Notes under the pieces: model-generated | Told to the model about the DNA's origin: nothing | What the model saw: the letters and a program-made list of their open reading frames with translations, nothing else | The model's database searches: none | From: Eubacterium uniforme | GTDB lineage: Bacteria > Bacillota > Clostridia > Lachnospirales > Lachnospiraceae | Direction: 5' to 3' | Assembly (NCBI RefSeq): GCF_900167115.1 | Contig: NZ_FUXZ01000003.1 | Coordinates: forward strand, 288,440 to 352,439 | DNA length: 64,000 nt | Position numbers and translations under genes: made by a program | Shown here: piece by piece, positions 53,201 through 61,358 of the stretch | How the letters are laid out: each line of letters starts with the position of its first letter | How positions within the stretch are numbered: the first letter of the stretch is position 1

Positions 53201-53656
53201 CTTCTTTGCAAGCATATTATAAACAAGACGGCTAGCCTCTAATTTTCCAAAATCATACTCTCCAAGATATAATTTTGTTCTTGCAAGAAGACCTGTATCA
53301 ATCTTCTTAATTTCCAATCCATGCATTCCAGCTGAATTTTCAACATCAGAAATCTTTATACTTGGTAATTTCTCACCATCATTTAAATCAATTTTTGAAT
53401 CAGCTAAAATATCAAGATTCTCTGAAAGATTATGTCTAATAAAAGCATTAGGAACGCCTCTTTCTATAGCTTCATCTAAAACAGACTGTAAATTATCAAC
53501 TGTTATATCATCCTCTGGCATTCCTGTATATGGATATTCGCTATACTCGCCAAAATCCACATTAGCAAATGCCGCTGTTGGTATAGTCATCACAAAAGCA
53601 AGAGCAATTGCAGTTGCCTTAGTTGTCAACTTACCAAACTTAGATTTAAGTCTCAT
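50219..53656 (-). CDS. secreted CotH-kinase-family protein C (InlB-type repeat, Ig-like, LRR tail)
   Basis: 1145 residues. Signal peptide about 1-31 (ending TAAFA). A beta domain (about 90-235) is followed by the CotH domain (about 255-700): YIRGRGNSTWKASKKPYKVK glycine and lysine region, HWILLANYYDYTLLRNR, GEYYGSYQL, and the metal-binding FDFVAW after GPVWD. CotH proteins are atypical secreted kinases that phosphorylate Ser residues of surface or spore proteins. An InlB-type repeat (GYEFKGWYYRDE), an Ig-like domain and a very basic tail with one BspA-like leucine-rich unit (IGAKAFAKAKKLTKVTI) follow. It lies 14 bases after protein B, so it is co-transcribed. No sortase motif; the tail probably binds the wall. 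Confidence 0.88.
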   Translation of the reverse strand: MRLKSKFGKLTTKATAIALAFVMTIPTAAFANVDFGEYSEYPYTGMPEDDITVDNLQSVLDEAIERGVPNAFIRHNLSENLDILADSKIDLNDGEKLPSIKISDVENSAGMHGLEIKKIDTGLLARTKLYLGEYDFGKLEASRLVYNMLAKKNLKAKAYLYLDDSEDAFAEIKIKRSGDSDWEKTKAYTVDVRGENLSGSHKVYLKVVANEAVDNEGKIIAKTGVNTNLFLESLFFIEGSTPVLDFDLDSDFASMDAVNASENHTVESTGDMITEIPGVDNDQKYELDYIRGRGNSTWKASKKPYKVKLNKKADLFGMGANKHWILLANYYDYTLLRNRFTFEIAKELGLNYTPESVCVNLVINGEYYGSYQLCEQIRVGESRVDIDDLEELEEGEDPADPEIVTGGYLINMGGSWLTSDGSEERITTTPYDFVIESPEYDADYSEKGKEAQLKYINNYFAIINKLISDLEPIESEEEEFEPTAFTTKDALDDAEEVDEEELDIPDGATWRDYMDEQSLIDYYLIQEFSLNGDAYYGGSTYLYKPRNGKLFWGPVWDFDFVAWNATETEADNFDGYGLTNRAPWVSKLLSSDEQFAKNVENRWKVLKPILEEMISEGGKLDQFAEETYMSALANYQVKRSILMGDYEDSDYAESGERVNFDPEGNVYTLNYFNEINRLKDFVAKRIVFCDETIDDVLGNAGSFGEGANARFFLNEEDCFMDVDPYAEIPVVMEVRENGIYGYINEEDMPEAPERDGYEFKGWYYRDETGNYVKYVPGDNIFLTEEWEGQLFYYIPSIFAQYKEIGAKEVEKVEFLADTFYHYVEKRYDSYYEEDYYAYNEINLLDLIKYEPIDALLEDISFKVEKDENADESVYANIYGYYLEVGGPQELTIIVKYGDKEISTKLVVIDDKSKFVDEEKYSVDKEINLKVGETKKIEVKYEDGKYRDYTNLDSYSYASSDESVASVSRDGVITAKADGEASIVVVNHATYNNKAKIIKVTVGNKKTEEAKKDEKKSEATKAPAVGTTLKDKTYKFKVTKAASDDKKVAGEVKITGLLKKNTKKAVIKSTVTIDGYKYNVTEIGAKAFAKAKKLTKVTIKGNKLPKIGKKAFFKKGKKVTIKVNKKLVKKAKKALKKAKCKGYKVK

Positions 53657-53670
53657 CTATATTCCTCCTA

Positions 53671-56600
53671 TTATTTTACTTTATACTTATTTGTCTTAGC
53701 ATTCTTTAAAAGCTTCTTATAAGCTTTCTTCTTAGCCTTTACAACCTTAAATGTAACTTTCTTTCCACCCTTACGGAAGAATGCCTTCTTACCAATCTTT
53801 GTAATATTCTTTGACTTAATTGAAACACTCTTAAGTTTCTTAAGTCCGAAGAATGCCTTAGCACCAATTGTCTTGACATTCTTACCAATTGTTACCTTAG
53901 TAAGTTTCTTTGCCTTAGCAAATGCCTTAGCACCGATAGATGTTACATTATACTTATAACCGTCAATTACAACACTACCCTTAACAGTAGCCTTTTTAAT
54001 GTTCTTCTTAACTAAACCTGTAAGTGTAACTTCACCAACAACCTTCTTATCATCAGATGCTGCCTTAGTTACCTTATATGTAAATGCCTTATCCTTAAGA
54101 ACTGTTCCTGCCTTAGGAGCTACGCTCTTATCAGCACTCTTAATATCATTTGCCTTAGGAGAAACATTAATCTTAGTACTAGCAACTAATGTAGCTCCAG
54201 TCTCATAATCTAAATCAAGCATTGTAATAACTGATGTTACACCAGCTTTTTTAGCAGTAACTTTACCTAACTCATCCACTTTTACAATATCTTCATCTGC
54301 AACAATGTACTTACATTTATCGTAAAGAGCATATGAAACTTTTTCTTCCTTATCAAATTTAACTTCAATGTTTGAAGTATCACCAACTTCCATATCTAAA
54401 GATTTTGTTGCAGTAATCTTTGTTGGATATACTTCTTCACTAGAATCAAATGCTACAAGCTTAATAGTAGCACTAAGATTCTTATAAGATGCTTTTACAT
54501 AGTAGGTACCAAGTGCTGAAATATCTACAACACCTTCCTCTTTAAGAGTTGCACCCTCTGTTACAATAGGATTACCCTTTTCATCAACGAGTTCCCATTT
54601 AACATTCTTTTTAAGCATATCATCAGGTTTTACTACTAAGAATCTACGTAATTTAACTACTTCACGCTGATATTCACCTTCAAATACGTCATCTCCATAT
54701 TCACCATCATAGAATTTATATGCAAATTCATCATCAAAGTAAAGAGGAACATATAATGTATCCTTAGTAAATTTCAATGATTCTATTTCTTTAACATCTG
54801 AAGTTTTTACAAATTTAGCATAATACTTTCTTGGAGCAGGAATTTTAGTTTTCAATTCATCATCATAAACATATGTTGCCATTGAAATATCAGAATTCAA
54901 CTCAATTTCATTTCCATCCTGAGTCTTTGCGAACCAACCTAAGAACGCATAACCATCCTTCTTTGGTTCTTCTGGCATTTTCTTTATTACACCAAAATCG
55001 TCTACAGAAACAGTAGCATAAAGTTTGTCATCTACATATAATTCAAATTTATAATCATCATTATTATTGTAGTTGCTTGACATATCTTCAATGTTCTCAT
55101 CAAACCATGCAGCTCTTCTTGTAGCAAATGCTTTTAATCTATTAACTTCATTAAAGTAATTAAGAGTATATGGATTTCCATCTTCATCGTAGCATTCAAA
55201 GTGCTCGTCTTCTTCCCAACTCCAGTAATTAATTCCATCAATTAAATATGATGAAACAACCTGATAGTTAGCGAGTGCTGACATATATGTTCCTCTTGCC
55301 ATTTCATCAAGATAACCTTCGTCTTTTGCACTGTCCTTTAATAAAGCTGAAAATTCATTCCACTTCTTAACTACATTCTCTCTAAATTTTTCATCTTTCC
55401 CATAGAGTTCTGTAAACCAAGGTGCTTCCTTTGACATACCAAATCCTTCAAAATCAGAATAAGCTGTATCATATGCACCCCAAGCTACAAAGTCAAAATC
55501 CCATACAGGACCACAATATAATTTATCATTTCTTGGCTTATAGTAATATGTACTTCCACTATAAGCATCACCATTATCTGTGAAATCCTGCATAAGTGTA
55601 TATGTAATTAATGAATCTTCATCAAGTAAAGTTCTCCAATCAACTACACCTTCCTCATTAGAACCAGCATTAGCAACCGCTTCATCAATCTGAGCTAAAT
55701 AATCTCCCATGTAATCAAGTTCAGCCTGCTTAACTTCTTCATCTGTATTACTATCATATTCTGGCTTTTCAACACAAAGTCTTGTATCTCCATTACCTAC
55801 AGTAGGTAATGACTCACCCTTAAGCCAACCTGAACCATGACTTAATAAATATCCACCAGTAATCTTATCTGGATCTGTTGGATTTTTCTCTTTTTCAAGA
55901 TTATCAATTTCAATTCTGTTTTCGTCGATTCTAACTGTTTCTGAAAGCTGATAGCTACCATAATATTCACCATCCATAACAACATCAACAGCCACACTAT
56001 TAGGTGTGTAATCAAGACCTAACTTCTCTGCTAAATAGAATGTGTATCTATTTCTAAGAAGTGTATAATCAAAGTAATTAGCAAGGAGTGCCCAGTGCTT
56101 ATTAGCTGGCATTCCAAGAATTTCCTCTGAATTTTCAAGTTTTACCTTATATGGCTTCTTACTCTGTAACCATGTAGAATTGCCTCTACCTCTAATATAA
56201 TCAAGTTCATATGTTTTATCTGTTACTACATTTTTGCTAACAGGTGAAACATAACCTTCTGGTACAGAAATATTCATCATACCATAACCCATAGTAGAAT
56301 GAACTGGTGATCCATTAATACTATCAACTGTATTAACTTCCTTATCAATGTCAAAACTTACAACAGGTGTACTGCTCTCTGTAAAGAAAAGACTTTCAAT
56401 ATAAATCTTACCTTCATCAGTAGCAGCGCTGTTAATTGTTCCATCTCCATTAAGAACACTATCAGCAACAAACTTCATTGAAATCTGCTTTTCGCCTGTA
56501 AGTTTTAAATCTCTAACATCTATTGCTAAACTCTTAGTTTTAGCCCAAGGATCATCGTTACTTCTCTTAACAACGCCCTCAGCAAATGCCTCATCACTTC

Positions 56601-57087
56601 CATCTAAATAGAAGTAAACCTTACCTTTTACCTTCTTACCTGCTGCAAAATTATAAACTAAATTTGCAGGGCTGTACTCACCAAAATCAAACTTACCAAG
56701 ATCAATTTTAGTGTTAGCTAATGTTGCAAGATTAACCTTTCCAGTTGAAAGACCTACAACACCTTCTGCATTTGTAGCATTTTTAATCTTCAATGCTTTT
56801 GCAGGTTTTGCGATTTTTCCTTCTTCTAAATCACTTGCCAAATAATGTCTAATAAATGCATTTGGCACTCCCATCGCTTCGGCTTCATCAAGAATTTCCT
56901 GCATATGATCCGCATGAAATTCTTCAGTATCTTCAAACTCTTCTTCATACTGAGCCGTCTGATAATTTGCCGTAACGTTATTCGCATAAGCCGCATTAGG
57001 TAAACTCATAGCAAATGCAATAGCAATTGCAACTGCCTTTTTAGAAATACCTGCCACAGTTCTGCTAAACTTTGACATGTCTCTCAT
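53671..57087 (-). CDS. secreted CotH-kinase-family protein B
   Basis: 1138 residues. Signal peptide about 1-36 (ending NAAYA). Same order as its neighbours: beta domain, CotH domain (about 290-690: YIRGRGNSTWLQSKKPYKV, HWALLANYFDYTLLRNR, GEYYGSYQLSE, GPVWDFDFVAWGAYDT), InlB-type repeat (GYAFLGWFAKTQ), Ig-like region, and a C-terminal tail with three BspA-like leucine-rich units (IGAKAFAKA, IGAKAFFGL, IGKKAFFRK). The last 25 residues differ from the tails of A and C. GGAGG precedes ATG 57087. First gene of a two-gene operon with C; a probable promoter and inverted-repeat operator lie upstream. Confidence 0.88.
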   Translation of the reverse strand: MRDMSKFSRTVAGISKKAVAIAIAFAMSLPNAAYANNVTANYQTAQYEEEFEDTEEFHADHMQEILDEAEAMGVPNAFIRHYLASDLEEGKIAKPAKALKIKNATNAEGVVGLSTGKVNLATLANTKIDLGKFDFGEYSPANLVYNFAAGKKVKGKVYFYLDGSDEAFAEGVVKRSNDDPWAKTKSLAIDVRDLKLTGEKQISMKFVADSVLNGDGTINSAATDEGKIYIESLFFTESSTPVVSFDIDKEVNTVDSINGSPVHSTMGYGMMNISVPEGYVSPVSKNVVTDKTYELDYIRGRGNSTWLQSKKPYKVKLENSEEILGMPANKHWALLANYFDYTLLRNRYTFYLAEKLGLDYTPNSVAVDVVMDGEYYGSYQLSETVRIDENRIEIDNLEKEKNPTDPDKITGGYLLSHGSGWLKGESLPTVGNGDTRLCVEKPEYDSNTDEEVKQAELDYMGDYLAQIDEAVANAGSNEEGVVDWRTLLDEDSLITYTLMQDFTDNGDAYSGSTYYYKPRNDKLYCGPVWDFDFVAWGAYDTAYSDFEGFGMSKEAPWFTELYGKDEKFRENVVKKWNEFSALLKDSAKDEGYLDEMARGTYMSALANYQVVSSYLIDGINYWSWEEDEHFECYDEDGNPYTLNYFNEVNRLKAFATRRAAWFDENIEDMSSNYNNNDDYKFELYVDDKLYATVSVDDFGVIKKMPEEPKKDGYAFLGWFAKTQDGNEIELNSDISMATYVYDDELKTKIPAPRKYYAKFVKTSDVKEIESLKFTKDTLYVPLYFDDEFAYKFYDGEYGDDVFEGEYQREVVKLRRFLVVKPDDMLKKNVKWELVDEKGNPIVTEGATLKEEGVVDISALGTYYVKASYKNLSATIKLVAFDSSEEVYPTKITATKSLDMEVGDTSNIEVKFDKEEKVSYALYDKCKYIVADEDIVKVDELGKVTAKKAGVTSVITMLDLDYETGATLVASTKINVSPKANDIKSADKSVAPKAGTVLKDKAFTYKVTKAASDDKKVVGEVTLTGLVKKNIKKATVKGSVVIDGYKYNVTSIGAKAFAKAKKLTKVTIGKNVKTIGAKAFFGLKKLKSVSIKSKNITKIGKKAFFRKGGKKVTFKVVKAKKKAYKKLLKNAKTNKYKVK

Positions 57088-57151
57088 TACACATCCTCCT
57101 TTTTATTTTTTCATGTAATCCTAATAAAAGATTTACACTCTTACCTGTACA

Positions 57152-57210
57152 CATATTAACAATCGTTAATATGCCACTGTAATTATAACATAGTACTATC
57201 TTTTTATAAA
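57152..57210 (-). promoter_or_regulatory. promoter and inverted-repeat operator of the CotH B-C operon
   Basis: Extended -10 TGTTATAAT (TATAAT at 57187-57182) with a weak -35 TTTATA (57210-57205) 17 bases away. Just downstream of the -10, CATATTAAC (57152-57160) and GTTAATATG (57165-57173) make a perfect 9-bp inverted repeat around 4 bases. That overlaps the expected start of transcription. The rest of 57088-57345 shows only the terminator at 57272. Confidence 0.55.
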
Positions 57211-57271
57211 CGATTTATAAATATTTTCTAACATTTTCATAACACAAGCATACTATGGAAACAAGCAAAAA

Positions 57272-57294
57272 GGAGATGTGAAAATCACATCTCC
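57272..57294 (-). terminator. terminator of CotH gene A
   Basis: Perfect 9-bp stem GGAGATGTG / CACATCTCC with a 5-base loop, followed on minus by TTTTTGCTTG. 52 bases past the stop of CotH A. Confidence 0.85.
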
Positions 57295-57345
57295 CTATTA
57301 TTTGTTTAAATAAATATTATTTTCAAAACTAACTTAAAAAACATA

Positions 57346-60300
57346 TTATTTAACTTTATATCCCTTACATTTAGCTTTCTTTAAAGCTTTCTTAGCTTTT
57401 TTAATAAGCTTCTTATTAACCTTAATAGTTAACTTCTTGCCCTTCTTTACGAAAACTTTCTTGCCAAATTTTGGAAGTTTATTACTCTTTATAACTACCT
57501 TTGTAAGTTTCTTTAATTTAAAGAATGCTTTAGTCCCAATCCTTTCTACATTCTTTCCAATAGTAACCTTTGTAAGTTTCTTATGATTTGTAAATGCCTT
57601 TGAACCAATTGATGTAACATCATACTTAAATCCATCAATTGTTACAGTATTCTTTACTGTAGCCTTCTTAAGATTCTTCTTAAATAACTTAGTTACTTCA
57701 ACTTCGCCAGCCTTCTTTCCATCATCAGAAGCCTCTTTAGTTACTTTATAAATATATGTCTTATCTGTAAGTTTTGTTCCTTTTTTAGGAGCTCTCTTTT
57801 CATCACTCTTTTTATCTTTTTTCATTGTCTGTGAAGGCTTATTGGCATTCTTCTCTGATACGATAACCTTAGTAACATCCATAAGCATTTCATCGTCCCC
57901 CTCGGCAAATGAAATAACTGATGTCTCGCCAGCCTTCTTAGCCTTAAATAAACCACATGATCCAAATTCAACCATGCTCTTATCTAATGCTTTAAATCTA
58001 ATGTCTGTGAAATAATAATATGGAATTTTCTCTTCAACATCATACTTAAAGTTTACATCACCATATTCACCAACATTAAGTTTAACTTCTTTATCTACAG
58101 TAAGTTCTTTTGGATAAACAGCTTCGCTTCCCTCAATTACTGAAATCTTAAGAACTGCACTCTTATCAAGATATGTTGCCTTTATGTAGTAATCACCTAA
58201 ATCATTAACTGCAACAAGGCCATTTCTTGAAACGTCTATCTTTGCATACTCTTCATTTAATTCTTCTGAATCATTATCAAACTCAAAGTCTGCCTTATAT
58301 TTTCCTACAGGATTTCCTTTTTCATCCACCAATTCAAATTTAATATCCTCAGGATTTACATCAAATGGAGTAATCTTTAATAAATCCTTTGCATCAAAGT
58401 CAGCCCTGCTATAACCTTCATTTAGGTCATCACCTTCAGAATCCTCTAAATCCTCTGGTACATTTCCAACTGCATATCCATATTCTTCATTAAATTCATC
58501 TTCTTCATCATAATTATCATACTTAGGTACATATACCGTATCTCTAACGAATTTAAAATCCTTAGCAGCAGCTACTTCTGAAACAGGAATAAATCTTGCA
58601 TAATATTTTCTTGAGTAATAATCAACGAGATCACCATTTTCATCATAAATTACAGATACATGAGCACCCAATGGATCAAATTCCTGTAACTGTCCGCTCT
58701 GATCGTAGTAATACCATCCTCTAAAGATATATCCTTCTTTTTCTGGATTTGCTGGAATATCAAGAGGTGATATAAATCCCATATATACTGGAGCTGTTGC
58801 ATATAACTTATCATCTACATAAAATTCAACATCATCAAAATCAAAATTAAGTACTTCTTCACCAATATATTTATCTAATTCAGAAATATGAGTATCAACC
58901 CAATCTGCTCTGTTATTTACAAAACTCTTAAATCTGTTAATTTCATTATAGTAATTAAGTGTGTACTTACTTCCATCATCAGAAATCATAGGAATTTCAC
59001 TTTCAGTCCAATAATCAATTCCATCACTTAAATATGATGTAGATACCTGATAATTTGCAAGTGCTGACATATATGTCTCATCTGCCATCTGATCAAGCAC
59101 GCCACCTTCTTTAGCACTTTCTTTTAAAAGTTTTGAAAACTCATCCCATGTTTTAATAACATTCTCTCTAAAATCAGCATCATGGTAATATAACTTCATA
59201 AACCAAGGTGCTCTTGTTATTGGGCCAAAATTCTTAACTCCATAGCCCATATCTTCATCCTCTTCAGTTTGAGCTACTGAAGCTTTTGAATCATCAACAT
59301 TTTCAATCTCAATTTCTCCGTCTATTACTCCAGCTTCTGATTGTGGTTTTTCAAAATCTGGACGATAAGCACCCCAAGCTACAAAATCAAAATCCCAAAT
59401 TGGACCACAATGTAATTTTTCCTTTTCTCCTCTTGGCTTATAATAATATGTGCTTCCACCATATGCATCACCATTTAAAGAAAATTCCTGCATTAATGTA
59501 TATTTAATAAGTGACTCTTCATCTAATACATCTCTCCAATTAGGTACTTCAGCTGATACTTCATCGCTGTCGCTTTCCGCAGTCTTTTTAACAGCTGCAT
59601 CAATATCTCTTAAAAATCCATCTATATAATTAAGCTGTTCCTGCTTAAGATCCTCATCATAGTCATCATCATACTCAGGTTTTTCTACAACAAGATGAGT
59701 TCCCTTAGGATCACCAACTACTGGAAGTGACTCACCACTTAACCATGAAGGTGAATGCTGTAATAAATATCCGCCTGTTACATCTGATGGATCTTCTTCA
59801 AGATCCCCAATATCTACTCGATTTTCACCAATTCTTACAGTTTCAGCTAACTGATAACTTCCATAAAATTCACCATCCATAACAACATCAACTGCTACAC
59901 TGTGTGGTGTATAATCAAGTCCAAGTTTATCAGCTAAATAGAATGAATATCTATTTCTAATAAGTGTATAATCAAAATAATTAGCTAGAAGTCCCCAATG
60001 CTTATTCTTAGGCATCCCAAGAACCTCTTCTGCCTTATCTAATTTTACCTTATAAGGCTTCTTAGTCTGTTTCCATGTAGAATTACCTCTACCTTTAATA
60101 AAATCAAGATCATATGTTCTATCCGATAAAACTTCATCATTAACAGGTGATCTATAGCCATCTGGAACCTGAATATTCATAGTACCATATCCCATGGTAG
60201 TATGAGTTTCCGACCCATTAATATCTTCAATTGTATTAAATTCTTTATCAATATCAAAGCTTACAACAGGTGTGCTTCCCTCTGTGAAGAAAAGACTTTC

Positions 60301-60984
60301 AAGATATAAACTACCTTTTCCACTAGCACTTTCATTAATTGTTCCATCTGTATTTAAAACACTATCTGGAACAACCTTTAAATATAAATGCTGTTCTCCT
60401 GTAAGATTTGCCTTTCTAACATCAACTGCTAAGTTCTTTGTCTTTCCCCAAGAATCATCAACTGTTCTCTTAATCTCGAAAGTAGCAATTGGTTCTTCTG
60501 ATTTTTCAGTATAAAGGTAAGCTTTACCTTTAAGTTTTCTACTAGCAATAAAGTTATAAACCATATTACCAGCCTTATACTCGCCGAAATCAAAATTACC
60601 AAGATCAATCTTGTTCTTTGCAAACTTAGTAAGTTTTACACTTTTAATTTCAACGCCTTCAACGCCCTCGTCGTTAGTTACTACAGACATATTTTTATCA
60701 AAAGCAGCAATTTTTTCATCCTGTAAATCACTTGCTAAATAATGTCTGATAAAAGCATCTGGCACGTTAAGTGCTCTAGCTTCGTCAATAATATCCTGAA
60801 GATGTTCTTCAGGTGTTACAAAAAAGTTCTCTTCCTGTGTTTGACTAGTATAACTAGTTTCAGGAATTTGTGTTCCCTCAGCATAAGCTGCATTAGGTAA
60901 GCTCATAGCAAATGCAATCGCTATGGCTATAGATTTTTTAGAAATCTTTGAAACAGCTCTGCCAAATTTTTTCATGTTTCTCAT
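57346..60984 (-). CDS. secreted CotH-kinase-family protein A
   Basis: 1212 residues, the longest of the three. Signal peptide about 1-35 (ending NAAYA, near-identical to B). Beta domain, CotH domain (about 285-735: FIKGRGNSTWKQTKKPYKV, HWGLLANYFDYTLIRNR, GEFYGSYQLAE, GPIWDFDFVAWGAYRPDF), InlB-type repeat (GYIFRGWYYYDQSG), a strongly acidic beta region (about 880-940), Ig-like domain and a basic tail with three leucine-rich units. It has an extra acidic segment of about 40 residues right after the metal-binding motif (EIEIENVDDSK, TEEDED) that B and C lack. The final residues match C, not B. Separate transcript from B-C. Confidence 0.88.
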   Translation of the reverse strand: MRNMKKFGRAVSKISKKSIAIAIAFAMSLPNAAYAEGTQIPETSYTSQTQEENFFVTPEEHLQDIIDEARALNVPDAFIRHYLASDLQDEKIAAFDKNMSVVTNDEGVEGVEIKSVKLTKFAKNKIDLGNFDFGEYKAGNMVYNFIASRKLKGKAYLYTEKSEEPIATFEIKRTVDDSWGKTKNLAVDVRKANLTGEQHLYLKVVPDSVLNTDGTINESASGKGSLYLESLFFTEGSTPVVSFDIDKEFNTIEDINGSETHTTMGYGTMNIQVPDGYRSPVNDEVLSDRTYDLDFIKGRGNSTWKQTKKPYKVKLDKAEEVLGMPKNKHWGLLANYFDYTLIRNRYSFYLADKLGLDYTPHSVAVDVVMDGEFYGSYQLAETVRIGENRVDIGDLEEDPSDVTGGYLLQHSPSWLSGESLPVVGDPKGTHLVVEKPEYDDDYDEDLKQEQLNYIDGFLRDIDAAVKKTAESDSDEVSAEVPNWRDVLDEESLIKYTLMQEFSLNGDAYGGSTYYYKPRGEKEKLHCGPIWDFDFVAWGAYRPDFEKPQSEAGVIDGEIEIENVDDSKASVAQTEEDEDMGYGVKNFGPITRAPWFMKLYYHDADFRENVIKTWDEFSKLLKESAKEGGVLDQMADETYMSALANYQVSTSYLSDGIDYWTESEIPMISDDGSKYTLNYYNEINRFKSFVNNRADWVDTHISELDKYIGEEVLNFDFDDVEFYVDDKLYATAPVYMGFISPLDIPANPEKEGYIFRGWYYYDQSGQLQEFDPLGAHVSVIYDENGDLVDYYSRKYYARFIPVSEVAAAKDFKFVRDTVYVPKYDNYDEEDEFNEEYGYAVGNVPEDLEDSEGDDLNEGYSRADFDAKDLLKITPFDVNPEDIKFELVDEKGNPVGKYKADFEFDNDSEELNEEYAKIDVSRNGLVAVNDLGDYYIKATYLDKSAVLKISVIEGSEAVYPKELTVDKEVKLNVGEYGDVNFKYDVEEKIPYYYFTDIRFKALDKSMVEFGSCGLFKAKKAGETSVISFAEGDDEMLMDVTKVIVSEKNANKPSQTMKKDKKSDEKRAPKKGTKLTDKTYIYKVTKEASDDGKKAGEVEVTKLFKKNLKKATVKNTVTIDGFKYDVTSIGSKAFTNHKKLTKVTIGKNVERIGTKAFFKLKKLTKVVIKSNKLPKFGKKVFVKKGKKLTIKVNKKLIKKAKKALKKAKCKGYKVK

Positions 60985-61083
60985 ACATATACTCCTTTTT
61001 TTATTTTTTCATGTAACCCCAATTTATAGACTTACACTCTCCTCGTTTAGTTGTGTTAATTTTTTCACATAAACGGCTTTTAT

Positions 61084-61112
61084 ATTATAACATTAATATG
61101 TTTATAATTGAA
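61084..61112 (-). promoter_or_regulatory. promoter of CotH gene A
   Basis: Minus strand TTCAAT (61112-61107), 17-base spacer ending TGT, TATAAT (61089-61084), an extended -10. About 100 bases upstream of the start codon. The whole spacer 60985-61358 (374 bases) also holds the terminator at 61171-61193 and an AT-rich inverted repeat at 61328-61360 overlapping the permease stop; I see nothing else in it. Confidence 0.65.
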
Positions 61113-61170
61113 CATATTTCTAACAATTAACACACTTTTATTACTCTTTCTTAAAAAATGGAAACGAAAA

Positions 61171-61193
61171 GGGAGATGCCCCAAGCATCTCCC
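61171..61193 (-). terminator. terminator of the GntR-ABC operon
   Basis: Perfect 9-bp stem GGGAGATGC / GCATCTCCC with a 5-base loop, followed on minus by TTTTCGTTT. It lies about 165 bases after the permease stop. Confidence 0.75.
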
Positions 61194-61358
61194 CATAACC
61201 CATCAACTATAAATTCTAGCATAATGAATTAACATTTCAAGAGGATACCAGCATATTTTTTCTTTATTTTTCAACATATTTCTCACTTGTTAACAACATA
61301 TTAAAATAATATTAAAATATGCTTTTTAATATTACAAATATAAATATTTTTTGTAATA

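Noticed and set aside
50219..60984. Spore-coat CotH operon
   Set aside because: Signal peptides, InlB/Ig modules and basic leucine-rich tails show extracellular vegetative-type proteins; no coat genes nearby.
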